Below are positions 25,108-34,419 of a DNA stretch of 45,785 bases, one piece after another (position 1 is the stretch's first letter; the number at the start of each line of letters is the position of its first letter). The stretch is taken from positions 1-45,785 of the forward strand of contig CAMZFV010000026.1 of NCBI GenBank assembly GCA_947306175.1. Direction: 5' to 3'. This DNA comes from an uncultured Prevotellaceae bacterium (lineage in GTDB: Bacteria; Bacteroidota; Bacteroidia; Bacteroidales; Muribaculaceae). The translations under genes were made by a program, and so were the position numbers. Under the pieces are notes generated by a model. It did not search any database. It saw nothing but the letters and a program-made list of their open reading frames with translations, and was not told the DNA's origin.

Positions 25108-26634
25108 ATGAGAAACAAACTAACGATTATCATGTTCGGCCTTCTTATAGCAGTGGGCTGGACTAACGCTATGGCGCAACAGCAGCCAACGCAAAACCTT
25201 GCAGAGCGGTTGACGCTTTCGGTAGCTGACTACCAGAGCGTGTATGATCCTGTGGCAGGGACGAACACCTACACCAACACGTTGCGCCTCAGCCAACCGA
25301 CCAGTGACTACAAACTCACTGCCGGCATGCTCAACGAAGGTGATAACATTATCACCATCCACCGCCTCGACAACACAGGCGGTGACGTTGAATGCTTACG
25401 CGTCAACCTCAACACCGAGGTAATCGAACAGGAGTCAGAAGTCATCGACATGATAGATTTTTATGGTGATGGCAGCAATACTCCGTCGAGCAACACAGCT
25501 ATCTCGGCCAGTGCTCTTGCCGGTACTTGCTGGGGCACCGACGGCAGCAATCTGATTTGGCAGACCAGCGGATATGCCTATGTAACGGATGCTGAAGGCT
25601 TGACCTTCACAGTTCCCGACGGCTACAGCAATGCGTCTATAGAATTTGTCATCTATGTGGGCTCCAACGCCCGCGGCGGTCTTTTCGCTTACAATGTTAA
25701 TGGCAATACGTCTTGGACTCCTGCCGCAACAGCGACTGCAGGTGGCACATCTGCCTTTGTAGTAGGTGGTTTGAGCACTGGAGATGTTGTAGGATTTTGG
25801 GGAGTCAATAGTGCCCAAACAGCTCTTGATGACTCACCTGACATTCAGCTTATCGGTGCATTGTCTTACCCCTCAACGATTGTTCCCGACCTGCAAATCA
25901 CTCCTACAGTGAGCAGCTGGGACGGCAGCGCTTGGGGCAGCGAGACCTCTCTGGGCAATGCCATGACCTGTACCCCCAATGACATCATCAACCTGTATGG
26001 CCTGGGTAATTTGAATGATATTTTCAGCGTGAGCACCGCAACTAACAACTATCCTGATTCTTATTCCTATAAGGCTGAGCTTGACGCAAACATCACCTTG
26101 CCGGCTTCAGGAACAGGTTCGGACTTCACGGCTACCGCCGACTTCACTGCAGCCGCTTCATCCAATCCCGCCACAGCCGCATTTACAGGCCCTGGCGAAT
26201 GGGACTTCTTGGGAGCAGCGGTTTATACACCCAATGCAGGCAAATGCTGCTATATTAATTCCTATGGTACAATCATGTATGTGCTGCCTGATGACTTTAT
26301 GGGCAACAGCGTGAGTGTTACCGTGACCACAAGCACCGGCACTGATGGTGCAGGTGATTTGCTGGTAAACGGCGTATCCCACACCTTCACCGCCGGCGAG
26401 ACCTATACCTGGACCGTACCCGTTACTGCCAATGGCACTATCGAGTTCAAGGCCGCCGCATCCGCGAATTACTCTCCCGACTTCACACAGGTTGTCATCA
26501 GCAGCGGTAGTGGAGCCAAGTTTAATAGCCAGAGTCTCGGCGTCAAGTCTCTTGAAAAGAGCTTGAAGCCTGGCAAAGCTTTAGGCATTAGCAATTCAAA
26601 GGGCGTACGCGACATCAAGCTTATTAACGACTAA
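25108..26634 (+). CDS. Secreted beta-rich protein of unknown function (operon 2, gene A)
   Basis: A 508-aa exported protein with signal peptide MRNKLTIIMFGLLIAVGWTN (cleavage near AMAQ), nearly the same as the orphan ORF at 17811. Two copies of the beta module shared with the protein at 18004 can be seen, at about residues 110-250 and 345-470. They have strands such as GYAYVTDAEGLTFTVPDG and GTIMYVLPDDFMGNSVSV, followed by VNG and TWTV. The N-terminal 30-110 region (VADYQSVYDPVAGTNTY) is separate. No T9SS tail; the C-terminus is Ser/Lys-rich. It sits 13 bp ahead of the T9SS protein at 26648, mirroring operon 1. Function unknown; joint export with its partner is inferred from the duplicated arrangement. 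Confidence 0.8.
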   Translation: MRNKLTIIMFGLLIAVGWTNAMAQQQPTQNLAERLTLSVADYQSVYDPVAGTNTYTNTLRLSQPTSDYKLTAGMLNEGDNIITIHRLDNTGGDVECLRVNLNTEVIEQESEVIDMIDFYGDGSNTPSSNTAISASALAGTCWGTDGSNLIWQTSGYAYVTDAEGLTFTVPDGYSNASIEFVIYVGSNARGGLFAYNVNGNTSWTPAATATAGGTSAFVVGGLSTGDVVGFWGVNSAQTALDDSPDIQLIGALSYPSTIVPDLQITPTVSSWDGSAWGSETSLGNAMTCTPNDIINLYGLGNLNDIFSVSTATNNYPDSYSYKAELDANITLPASGTGSDFTATADFTAAASSNPATAAFTGPGEWDFLGAAVYTPNAGKCCYINSYGTIMYVLPDDFMGNSVSVTVTTSTGTDGAGDLLVNGVSHTFTAGETYTWTVPVTANGTIEFKAAASANYSPDFTQVVISSGSGAKFNSQSLGVKSLEKSLKPGKALGISNSKGVRDIKLIND

Positions 26635-26647
26635 ACAAATAATCGAT

Positions 26648-29600
26648 ATGAAAAAGATAGTTAACAAATTACGCTATACGCTGTTGCTCGGCTTTATCGC
26701 CATAATAGCCTTTGGAAATAGCCTTGATGCAGCAACACTCCAAGTGTGTCAAGGTACTAATACAAGCCAATATATACCTATGTGGTTATATCGCTTTGAT
26801 GACTACTGGCAGAAACAACAGATGATTTATCCCTCTAGCTCATTGACTCAAATGCAGGGAAACAAAATCACTGCCTTGACTTTTTATGCTAATGGTAATA
26901 TATCTAGCGTTAGTGGTGGTGTGATTGAAGTATCACTTGGTACAACATCTTCAACAACTTTTAGTTCATCAGCACTGATTACAGGCCTCACAAAGAAGGC
27001 AACATTTGCGATGAATTCTACCGTTATTTCAGGAAGCCAATTGACAATAACATTAGATAGCCCCTATGAATATAATGGCGGGAATCTTGTCATAGAATTC
27101 AATAAAACCACAAATGGTTCTGGTTATCAAAATCAAACATTTGCTTTTTATGGTGTTAGCCAAAGTGGTTATACTTCTATTTACCAATATAAGTCGTCAG
27201 AAAATGGTTCATTCAGCACTCCTTCTCGTCTGCGATTCCTGCCGCAGGTGACTTTTACATATGAAGCAAAGCCTGCTCACGACTTGAGTATTGCCTTGAG
27301 TGCACCTGCTTCGGTTGGTGCAGGTAATTCTGTCACATTGACTGCCACTGTTACCAATAACGGTACCAATGCCGAGTCGGGCTACACGGTGACCTTTAGG
27401 GATGGCAACAACAACGTCATCGACACCCAGACTGGCGGGTCACTGGCCGCTGGCGCAAACACGACCTTCACGACCACCTACACCACCACTGCAGCTCAAG
27501 GAGGCACGACCGTAAACTTTACCGCTAACGTAAATTGCACGGGTGATGCTGACGCTTCCAACAACAGCGCCACGGCATCAACGTCGGTCATCACTCTGCC
27601 TCCTCCCGAAAATGTAGTGGCCACAGCTGGTGAGAATCAAACCGCAACCGTGACATGGGACCTCCCCATCATCGCAACCACTCCGGCAACACTTACTTGG
27701 GACTTTGAGGAACAGAGCGACTTAGCTGATTTTACAACTATCGACTCTGATGGCGACGGCTACAACTGGGGTTGGCACTATAATACTGGTTCTGGCAATT
27801 ATACCGTAAACACAGGTAGTGGTGTCGCATACTCCGAGAGCTATAGCAATAATGCTGGAGCAGCACTCAGTCCCGACAACTGGATGATTTCTCCTGAGGT
27901 TACTCTGGGTGGCACATTGACATTCTATGCAGCACACCAGGCTACCTACCCTGAGAAATTCGCAGTTTATGTTTGCCAAGGTCCTTATAGTGATGTTTCA
28001 AGCTTCACTAAGATTTATGGAGATATCACGACGACTGGCACTATGACGAAGCACACCATTGACCTGAGTCAGTATGCTGGTCAAGGCTATTTCGCTATCC
28101 GTCACTATAACGTAAGCGATCAGTTCATTCTGTTGATTGACGACATCACCTTAGAATATGCAGCTGGTAATTATCCGATATCCTACAACGTTTATCTGGA
28201 TGGCACATTGGTAGGTAACGTGAGCAGCAGTGATCCCCGTAGCTTTACCTTCAATAATTTGAGTTCAGGTACGCACCAGTGCGCTGTCAGTGCAGTTTAT
28301 AATGAAGGCGAATCGGCACAAGTGCCGGCAGTTATTCCGACATTTGAGCCGTTTACCAACGGTACCGTTAGCCCCAGCAATGTTGATTTCGGCACCAAGA
28401 ACATTGGCGGTTCTTACACGGCTACCGTGACCGTTACCAATACGGGTAACCAGTCCTTTACGCCCACGATTGATGTCACCAACCTGCCCCAGGGTATCAG
28501 TGTCAGCCCCACTACCAGCAGCGCATTGGCACCCAATAGCACGCTCGACCTGACCGTGACCTTTGAGCCTACCGCCGAGCAAAGCTACAGCGGCACCTTC
28601 ACCGTAACCATCCCCGTGCCCAATGACAATGACATTGTTGTCACCGTCACCGTGACCGGTTCGGGTTTCTATGCCAACAGGCTGACCAGTAACACCGTTG
28701 AGATTCCCGTTTACAAGAGCGAGGCGAAGGCCGACGGCACCTACATCTTCTCGAAGAATGATGTGGATGGTGACATAAACAGGACTCTCAGCTATGGAAA
28801 CGGCAATGTCAATGTTGAAGTGCTGGTCAAGGACGAAGAGCCCGTTACCAGCTATGATCTTCGTCACAAGGTGGGCAGCGGCAACTGGTCATCTATAGCT
28901 ACTGCCACCCAGGATGCAAGCAACCCCAAGGTATATGCCTATAACAACGAGACGTTCACCATCCCTAACGACGCCACCGAGATGTGGATACCGATGACCG
29001 ATGCAGGCGTCGATGCAAGTAGTGTCATCTATTACGTTCCTGTGACCTATGCCAATGGTATCGTGACTCAGGGCAACACCTATGGTGCGCCCCAGGTTCA
29101 GGCCGAGACAGATTTCATTGATGTGTCCCATATTACGATTACTGGTCACAAGAGCGACCTTCGTCCTGGTGGTCACTGGAAACAGACGGTGAATGGCCAA
29201 GAAGTGGATTACTGCGTTTATACGCTCGTTGTCACTGTCGAGGATGTTGCGTTCAATGAGAATCGCGTGCCTTATATGCTGCGCTCTTGGCTGCTCCCGA
29301 GCACGATAGGTGTTCCTTATTATGATTTCGCCCGTGTAGTTGATGAGGATCACCCCACTGGTCACATCGTGGGAACCGATCTATTGAACTATCCCAAGCT
29401 GCTGGGTGAATTCCGTGACTTTGATGGTCTTGAAAGCGGTCCATTTGTTATCGGTATTGACTACAATCATGATGAGCACGACTCCTCCTACATTCCTGAT
29501 CCTGATCCGTGGGGTGATGAAGAGGATAAATTAATGAATGCCTTTGCCGCTCCCAGCGACTTGAGCGACAGGCAGCAAACAGGTATCGTTGTTGCTGTCC

Positions 29601-29881
29601 GCGCCTACTACTACAAGGTGGATGAGACGCCAAGCGGCCTGCGTGGTAACCGTGATGGCAATGCTCCTGCTGATGGCTATGGCATGAGTGACGGCGAAGG
29701 TGAAGCTGGAACTGGCAGCATCGCAACCGCTGTGATGGAGCTGACGGGTGTCCGTCAGGTGGTTGACGTGAAGTATGTCAACGTCCAGGGTATGCAGAGT
29801 GACAAGCCGTTCGACGGCGTGAACATCGTCGTGACACGCTACAGCGATGGCACGACCACGGCCACCAAGGTGATGCGTTGA
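26648..29881 (+). CDS. Choice-of-anchor J / T9SS-sorted surface protein (operon 2, gene B)
   Basis: A 1077-aa exported protein; signal peptide MKKIVNKLRYTLLLGFIAII with cleavage near LDA. An N-terminal beta domain (about 30-205) is followed by a CARDB-like domain (about 210-320, HDLSIALSAPASVGAGNSV) and a choice-of-anchor J domain (about 350-505, DNWMISPEVTLGG). Next come an Fn3-like segment (YNVYLDGTLVGNV), an ASH/choice-of-anchor D-like domain (about 570-665, VDFGTKNIGGSYTATVTV) and an unassigned region. The end is a T9SS type A tail (VNVQGMQSDKPFDGVNIVV ... TKVMR). It aligns with the protein at 21156 in order of domains, but its N-terminal domain and central Ig-type domain differ. Expected to be surface-attached by T9SS. 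Confidence 0.87.
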   Translation: MKKIVNKLRYTLLLGFIAIIAFGNSLDAATLQVCQGTNTSQYIPMWLYRFDDYWQKQQMIYPSSSLTQMQGNKITALTFYANGNISSVSGGVIEVSLGTTSSTTFSSSALITGLTKKATFAMNSTVISGSQLTITLDSPYEYNGGNLVIEFNKTTNGSGYQNQTFAFYGVSQSGYTSIYQYKSSENGSFSTPSRLRFLPQVTFTYEAKPAHDLSIALSAPASVGAGNSVTLTATVTNNGTNAESGYTVTFRDGNNNVIDTQTGGSLAAGANTTFTTTYTTTAAQGGTTVNFTANVNCTGDADASNNSATASTSVITLPPPENVVATAGENQTATVTWDLPIIATTPATLTWDFEEQSDLADFTTIDSDGDGYNWGWHYNTGSGNYTVNTGSGVAYSESYSNNAGAALSPDNWMISPEVTLGGTLTFYAAHQATYPEKFAVYVCQGPYSDVSSFTKIYGDITTTGTMTKHTIDLSQYAGQGYFAIRHYNVSDQFILLIDDITLEYAAGNYPISYNVYLDGTLVGNVSSSDPRSFTFNNLSSGTHQCAVSAVYNEGESAQVPAVIPTFEPFTNGTVSPSNVDFGTKNIGGSYTATVTVTNTGNQSFTPTIDVTNLPQGISVSPTTSSALAPNSTLDLTVTFEPTAEQSYSGTFTVTIPVPNDNDIVVTVTVTGSGFYANRLTSNTVEIPVYKSEAKADGTYIFSKNDVDGDINRTLSYGNGNVNVEVLVKDEEPVTSYDLRHKVGSGNWSSIATATQDASNPKVYAYNNETFTIPNDATEMWIPMTDAGVDASSVIYYVPVTYANGIVTQGNTYGAPQVQAETDFIDVSHITITGHKSDLRPGGHWKQTVNGQEVDYCVYTLVVTVEDVAFNENRVPYMLRSWLLPSTIGVPYYDFARVVDEDHPTGHIVGTDLLNYPKLLGEFRDFDGLESGPFVIGIDYNHDEHDSSYIPDPDPWGDEEDKLMNAFAAPSDLSDRQQTGIVVAVRAYYYKVDETPSGLRGNRDGNAPADGYGMSDGEGEAGTGSIATAVMELTGVRQVVDVKYVNVQGMQSDKPFDGVNIVVTRYSDGTTTATKVMR

Positions 29882-29884
29882 TAG

Positions 29885-29985
29885 GCATTAGGCTTTAGGT
29901 GTTAGGCATTAGGGGCTTCCACACCCTAAAAGACCTAACGTCAATAAAATCAGGGCTCGCTATCAAATAGCGGGCTCTGATTTTT
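29885..29985 (+). terminator. Heptad tract and terminator ending operon 2
   Basis: Heptads GCATTAG, GCTTTAG, GTGTTAG, GCATTAG (29885-29912), then GCTTCCACACCC. The terminator stem is 29949-29962 and 29968-29981 with loop TCAAA and a T-run. Stem sequence is identical to that of operon 1. Confidence 0.9.
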
Positions 29986-30029
29986 GATTAAACTATTCAA
30001 TTTTTTCGGAGCGTTTTTCGTTGAAATTA

Positions 30030-30060
30030 TTGTTTTTCTTCGGTTTTTAGTTTAATTTTG
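30030..30060 (+). promoter_or_regulatory. Promoter for protease 4
   Basis: TTG (30030-30032), 20-bp spacer, TAATTTTG (30053-30060). The leader to ATG 30168 is about 100 nt. Confidence 0.65.
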
Positions 30061-30167
30061 CAAGCGTTTTTTGATAGTAGAGTATATATGACGGGCGTGA
30101 GCCTTGATATTAAACTATTGAGAATGAGACATTTATTAGCGTACTAACCATTATAATCATTAATTAC

Positions 30168-32573
30168 ATGAAGAGAATCTTACTGTTAGCCGCAGTGTTA
30201 TTTGCGGCAATTCAACTGTCGGCTGCGCCCGTTAATCTGGCAACAGCCCAGGCCAAGGCACAACGTTTCGTTCACGAGCGAATGTATGACGGCAAGCTGC
30301 GTGCTCCCATCAGTGGAGACTTGAAGCTTGTTCACGCCGAGATGAATTCCCAGATGATGGATCGCGCCGCGTTCTACATCTTTAACACGCCCAATGGCTA
30401 TGTTGTCGTTTCGGGCGATGACCGTGCCGAGGAAATCCTGGGCTATGGTGACTATCCCATGGACTATAACAACATCCCTTGCAACATGAAGATGTTGCTG
30501 GGCATGTTGAAGGAGCAGATCGAATATTTGCAGGCTCATGAAGAGCTGCAGGCCTATGCCCCCTCGCTGATGGCCCCGAACCGCATCGCCAGCGTTGCAC
30601 CGCTGCTGACCGCGCTGTGGGACCAGGAGGCTCCCTACTGGAATCAGTGCGTCATCAATAACCAACAGTGCCTGACTGGCTGCCCCGCCACGTCGGCTGC
30701 AATGGTGTTCCACTACTGGAAATATCCCGATTATGAAACTCCGACCGTTCCCGGCTACAGGTGCAACCTGAGCACTGGTTATTGGTCATCGACCTACGTG
30801 AACGTGGCTGCGCTGCCCCCTGTCACCTTTGATTGGGACAACATGCTCGATAAATATACAAGCGGTTATAACACAACCCAAGCCAATGCTGTTGCCACGC
30901 TGATGCGCTACGTGGGTCAGGCCGAGCACATGGAGTATGGCACGACTTCTGCTGGCGGCAGCGGCGTAGATGCCGACAGTGTGATCCTGATTGCCAACGC
31001 CTTCAAGCTCTTCGGCTATGACGAGGAGACCGTTCGCGTGGTCAAGAAGACGAGCGCATACGAGGGTGGCCAGACGCTGTACACCAACGAGGAGTGGGCC
31101 GCTATCATGCAGGAAGAGCTGGATGAGGGAAGACCCATCGTATTCTGCGGTATCGCCGGTGGCTTCTTTGGCGGTGGCCATGCCTTCAACATCGATGGCT
31201 ATGATGCCAGCACCAACAAGTACCACATCAACTTCGGCTGGAGTGGCGACTCTAACAACTACTATGCCCTCAACTCCTTCACAGGAGCAGGTTCGACCTT
31301 CAACCAGTACCAGCAGATGGTGATCGGCATCCAGCCGCCCATCCAGAGCCCGCGCTTGAAAGCTGACGCCAGCAATTTGTCGATGGAGTGCTTCAAGAAC
31401 CAGACGGCAACCTCGACATTTAAAGTGACTGGCCGCAACCTGGAGGGTAACGTGACCCTGACGCTTGTCGATGAGACTGGTGTGTTCAGCATCGACAAGA
31501 CGAATGTCGCTCCCGATGCAGATGCCAAGGTGAGCGAGCCCATCACCATTACCTATGCACCCCAGACGGAGGGTACCTATACGGCAAAAGTCATTGTGAG
31601 CACGACTGGTGTTGAGCCCTTTGAGGTGACCTTGACGGGTACTTCGGTCTATGAGCTGTACCGTCCCGTCATGTCGGCTCCTGATGAGTCGTCGGTGACT
31701 GCGACATCCTTCCGTGCAGACTGGACGGATGCCACACCTGCCGAGAATGTGGTTAGCTACACTCTTGAAGTGAGGGCTAAGCCCGACGTGGTGCTGCTCG
31801 CCGAGGCTGACTGGAGCAATGTGCCCCAGGATGACGCCAACCATGCCAGCGATGTCCAGAACTACCTGCCCGAGGGTTGGACCTTCACGGGTAACAAGTT
31901 CTATCTGGATGGTGGCTTTATCTCGGCACCCCGTGGCTGTGTCATCTCGCCGAATTGTGACTTGATGGGCTACAGCATCGTGAGCGTGATTATCAAGGCC
32001 AAGAACTATACCAAGGGCAACACTAACACCACGTTGACCGTCTCAACCGATCTGGAGAGCCAGACCCTGACGCTCGCTAAGGAAGTAGATACCTATCTCG
32101 TTGTGCTGCAGGTGGGTAACCATCCCAATGTTACCTTTACCACGGGCTATTATCCCGAAATCCAGAGCATCAAGATCTATGGTGGCGAAATCACCGATCC
32201 CGAGCCCTTCGCACTGAGAGGCGCCAATGAAACCGGCGATGCTGAGTTCCGCCTGATCGAGGGTATCTATCCCGACAAGTTCTACACTGTAGAGGGCCTC
32301 ACACCTGGCATCCCCTACCTGTATCGCGTAATGTCCCACTATATTGACGGCACCGAGAGCCACTGGAGCCTGATGAAGGAGGTAACCCTCCTGGATGCCT
32401 TCATTCCTGGTGATGTGGACGGCAACGGACAGGTGAATATCGACGACGTAACCAGTCTGGTTGACTTCCTGCTCAATGGCGCAGAAGTAACCGGTAACGC
32501 CGACATCGATGACAACGGCGAAGTGAATATCGATGACGTGACTGCACTCATCGAGTCGCTGCTCAATCAATAA
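30168..32573 (+). CDS. C10-family cysteine protease with dockerin C-terminus (protease 4)
   Basis: An 801-aa secreted protease with signal peptide MKRILLLAAVLFAAIQLSAA and Spi-like propeptide (VVVSGDDRAEEILGYG). The catalytic domain has Cys172 in TGCPATSAAMV, His338 in GGHAFNIDGYD and an Asn block HINFGWSGDSN (first Trp changed to Phe). It is followed by an Ig-like domain (VTGRNLEGNVTLTLVDETG), an Fn3-like segment (SFRADWTDATPAENV), another beta domain and a dockerin (DVDGNGQVNIDD, DIDDNGEVNIDD). The domain order equals that of protease 2, the closest relative in the window. It has its own promoter and terminator and lies on the far side of the two surface-protein operons. Confidence 0.93.
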   Translation: MKRILLLAAVLFAAIQLSAAPVNLATAQAKAQRFVHERMYDGKLRAPISGDLKLVHAEMNSQMMDRAAFYIFNTPNGYVVVSGDDRAEEILGYGDYPMDYNNIPCNMKMLLGMLKEQIEYLQAHEELQAYAPSLMAPNRIASVAPLLTALWDQEAPYWNQCVINNQQCLTGCPATSAAMVFHYWKYPDYETPTVPGYRCNLSTGYWSSTYVNVAALPPVTFDWDNMLDKYTSGYNTTQANAVATLMRYVGQAEHMEYGTTSAGGSGVDADSVILIANAFKLFGYDEETVRVVKKTSAYEGGQTLYTNEEWAAIMQEELDEGRPIVFCGIAGGFFGGGHAFNIDGYDASTNKYHINFGWSGDSNNYYALNSFTGAGSTFNQYQQMVIGIQPPIQSPRLKADASNLSMECFKNQTATSTFKVTGRNLEGNVTLTLVDETGVFSIDKTNVAPDADAKVSEPITITYAPQTEGTYTAKVIVSTTGVEPFEVTLTGTSVYELYRPVMSAPDESSVTATSFRADWTDATPAENVVSYTLEVRAKPDVVLLAEADWSNVPQDDANHASDVQNYLPEGWTFTGNKFYLDGGFISAPRGCVISPNCDLMGYSIVSVIIKAKNYTKGNTNTTLTVSTDLESQTLTLAKEVDTYLVVLQVGNHPNVTFTTGYYPEIQSIKIYGGEITDPEPFALRGANETGDAEFRLIEGIYPDKFYTVEGLTPGIPYLYRVMSHYIDGTESHWSLMKEVTLLDAFIPGDVDGNGQVNIDDVTSLVDFLLNGAEVTGNADIDDNGEVNIDDVTALIESLLNQ

Positions 32574-32623
32574 TGCGGCAAGGTAATTCCCTAAAGGAAT
32601 AAGTCGCGATTTGGCTAAAAATG

Positions 32624-32658
32624 AAGCCGGTGCCGTTTCAAGGCATCGGCTTTATTTT
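32624..32658 (+). terminator. Rho-independent terminator after protease 4
   Basis: Stem AAGCCGGTGCC (32624-32634) and GGCATCGGCTT (32642-32652) with one G-U pair, loop GTTTCAA, then TTTATTTT. Confidence 0.88.
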
Positions 32659-32713
32659 GCCCTTCTCGCGGGTTTATCGGGCAGGGAGGGGCGGCAAAAT
32701 GTTGACAAAATAT

Positions 32714-32744
32714 TTTGTAATGTCATTGACTGTAGCTACCTTTG
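32714..32744 (+). promoter_or_regulatory. Promoter of the polysaccharide operon
   Basis: TTTG (32714-32717), 19-bp spacer, TACCTTTG (32737-32744): a full consensus match, 28 bp before the ATG at 32773. It supports that start over the in-frame codon at 32611, which would lie upstream of the promoter and over the terminator. Confidence 0.8.
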
Positions 32745-32772
32745 TTGCGAGAGTCCAATTCATGGTTCATCA

Positions 32773-34419
32773 ATGCAAGAAAACGAGAACGGCACCAATC
32801 AACCGTCTGAATTGACCGAGATAGAGCAAGCACTGGCAGAAAGCGGTAATCAGCCCGATGAGGAACTGGGTGAGGCACCTATTGCCAGTAACCGCCGCAT
32901 AGCTAAGAATGCCATCCTGTTGTATTTCAGGATGTTTATTTCTATGGCTGTGGGGTTCTACACTTCACGTGTCGTACTGAATGTCCTTGGAGCTGAGGAC
33001 TATGGTATCAAGAGTGTTGTGGGAGGCATCATAGCCATGATGGGTTTCCTGACAACATCCATGAGTGGTGCCACTAGCCGTTTCTTGACCTATGAGTTGG
33101 GAAGAAATGACAAGAAACGGCTCAGTGAAACATTCACGAGTGCCATGATTATTCATGTGGCTATCGCATTGATTGTCTTTGTATTGGCCGAAACCATAGG
33201 TCTCTGGTTCCTGGAGAACAAGTTGGTCATTCCTGAACACCGAATGGTCGCTGCCCGTTGGGTGTATCAAGTGATGATTCTCAGCACCATGCTCGGCATT
33301 ACCCAGGTCCCCTACAATGCGACGATTATTGCACATGAGAAGATGGGTGTTTACGCCTATCTCGATATCCTCAACGTGACATTGAAATTGCTGATCCTGT
33401 ATGTGCTCGTCATCATCAATTATGATAAGCTGATATTGTATTCCATACTTTTGCTGGCTGTCAATGTCCTCATGATCAGTCTTTACCGGATTTATTGCAT
33501 ACGACATTACAAGGAGTCGCATCTTCACTTCGTGTGGAAGCCGGATATCTTGAAGCCGATGCTCAGTTTTTCGGGATGGGATCTCTATGGCAACGCCAGC
33601 AACATAGCGAGAAACCAAGGTGTGAATATACTGGTGAATATGTTCTTTGGACTTGTCGCCAATGCGGCGGTTTCCATTGCCTTTACAGTACAGACCATCG
33701 TGATGCAGTTTACCACTGGCGTGACAGTTGCCGTGAGGCCGCAGATTGTCAAGAGCTATGCGGTGGGGGATAACGACAGGATGTCTTCTTTGATTTACAT
33801 GTCCTCAAAGTATCTCTATCTGTTGCTTTTGATGGTGTCGGTGCCCGTCTTCATGGAAGCCCATTATGTGCTTGATTTGTGGCTGAAAAATGTTCCGCCT
33901 TATACGGTTTGGCTGGTTCGGTGGATGATTATCTTTAATTTCTTTGCATTGATGTCCATTGTTCAGGCCATGGGAATTCATGCGACGGGCAAGGTAAAGA
34001 GAATCAGTATCATCAACGGGACCCTGTACATGAGTGTGATACCGTTCGCCTATTTTGTTTACAAGTACGCCGGTAGTCTTTACTCGTCATTTGTTTATAA
34101 TGCTGTTACAGTTTTTATCGGATGCTTGTGTAATGTCTATACGCTAAGCCTCTCGGTGAAGCAGATCTCGATTAAGAATTTCTTTAGAAAGGTGCTGTTG
34201 CCCATCACCCCGATAACAATTCTAGGCTTTGGGGTGGCCTATCTGCCCCGTCTGTTCTTCCAAGAGGGATTTGTCAGGCTGGTTATTGTGGGGCTGGTTT
34301 CTGTAATAGTCATCTTCTCAATCACATATTTTACTGCTGAACAGGAAGTTAAAGAGTTAATCAAGAAAAGGATACGGAGATATGTTAGATTTGGTAAGCA
34401 TTCTGACGCCAACATATAA
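32773..34419 (+). CDS. Polysaccharide flippase (Wzx/MATE-like)
   Basis: Inner-membrane protein of 548 aa from ATG 32773. A polar Glu/Asn-rich N-terminus (residues 1-40) precedes about 12-14 hydrophobic segments, starting with NAILLYFRMFISMAVGFYTSR. The motif RVVLNVLGAEDYGIKSVVGG is typical of Bacteroidetes oligosaccharide flippases of the MATE superfamily. The expected role is moving lipid-linked oligosaccharide units across the inner membrane. It is first in a tight operon, and the glycosyltransferase start overlaps its last 38 bp. By eye the operon is more A+T-rich than its flanks, as is common for surface-polysaccharide genes. Confidence 0.88.
   Translation: MQENENGTNQPSELTEIEQALAESGNQPDEELGEAPIASNRRIAKNAILLYFRMFISMAVGFYTSRVVLNVLGAEDYGIKSVVGGIIAMMGFLTTSMSGATSRFLTYELGRNDKKRLSETFTSAMIIHVAIALIVFVLAETIGLWFLENKLVIPEHRMVAARWVYQVMILSTMLGITQVPYNATIIAHEKMGVYAYLDILNVTLKLLILYVLVIINYDKLILYSILLLAVNVLMISLYRIYCIRHYKESHLHFVWKPDILKPMLSFSGWDLYGNASNIARNQGVNILVNMFFGLVANAAVSIAFTVQTIVMQFTTGVTVAVRPQIVKSYAVGDNDRMSSLIYMSSKYLYLLLLMVSVPVFMEAHYVLDLWLKNVPPYTVWLVRWMIIFNFFALMSIVQAMGIHATGKVKRISIINGTLYMSVIPFAYFVYKYAGSLYSSFVYNAVTVFIGCLCNVYTLSLSVKQISIKNFFRKVLLPITPITILGFGVAYLPRLFFQEGFVRLVIVGLVSVIVIFSITYFTAEQEVKELIKKRIRRYVRFGKHSDANI

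Noticed and set aside
30786..31844. 352-aa minus-strand open frame
   Set aside because: Antisense to protease 4; no recognisable features.
32611..32772. Longer N-terminus for the flippase
   Set aside because: The extra codons cover a terminator and the consensus promoter, so they would not be in the mRNA.
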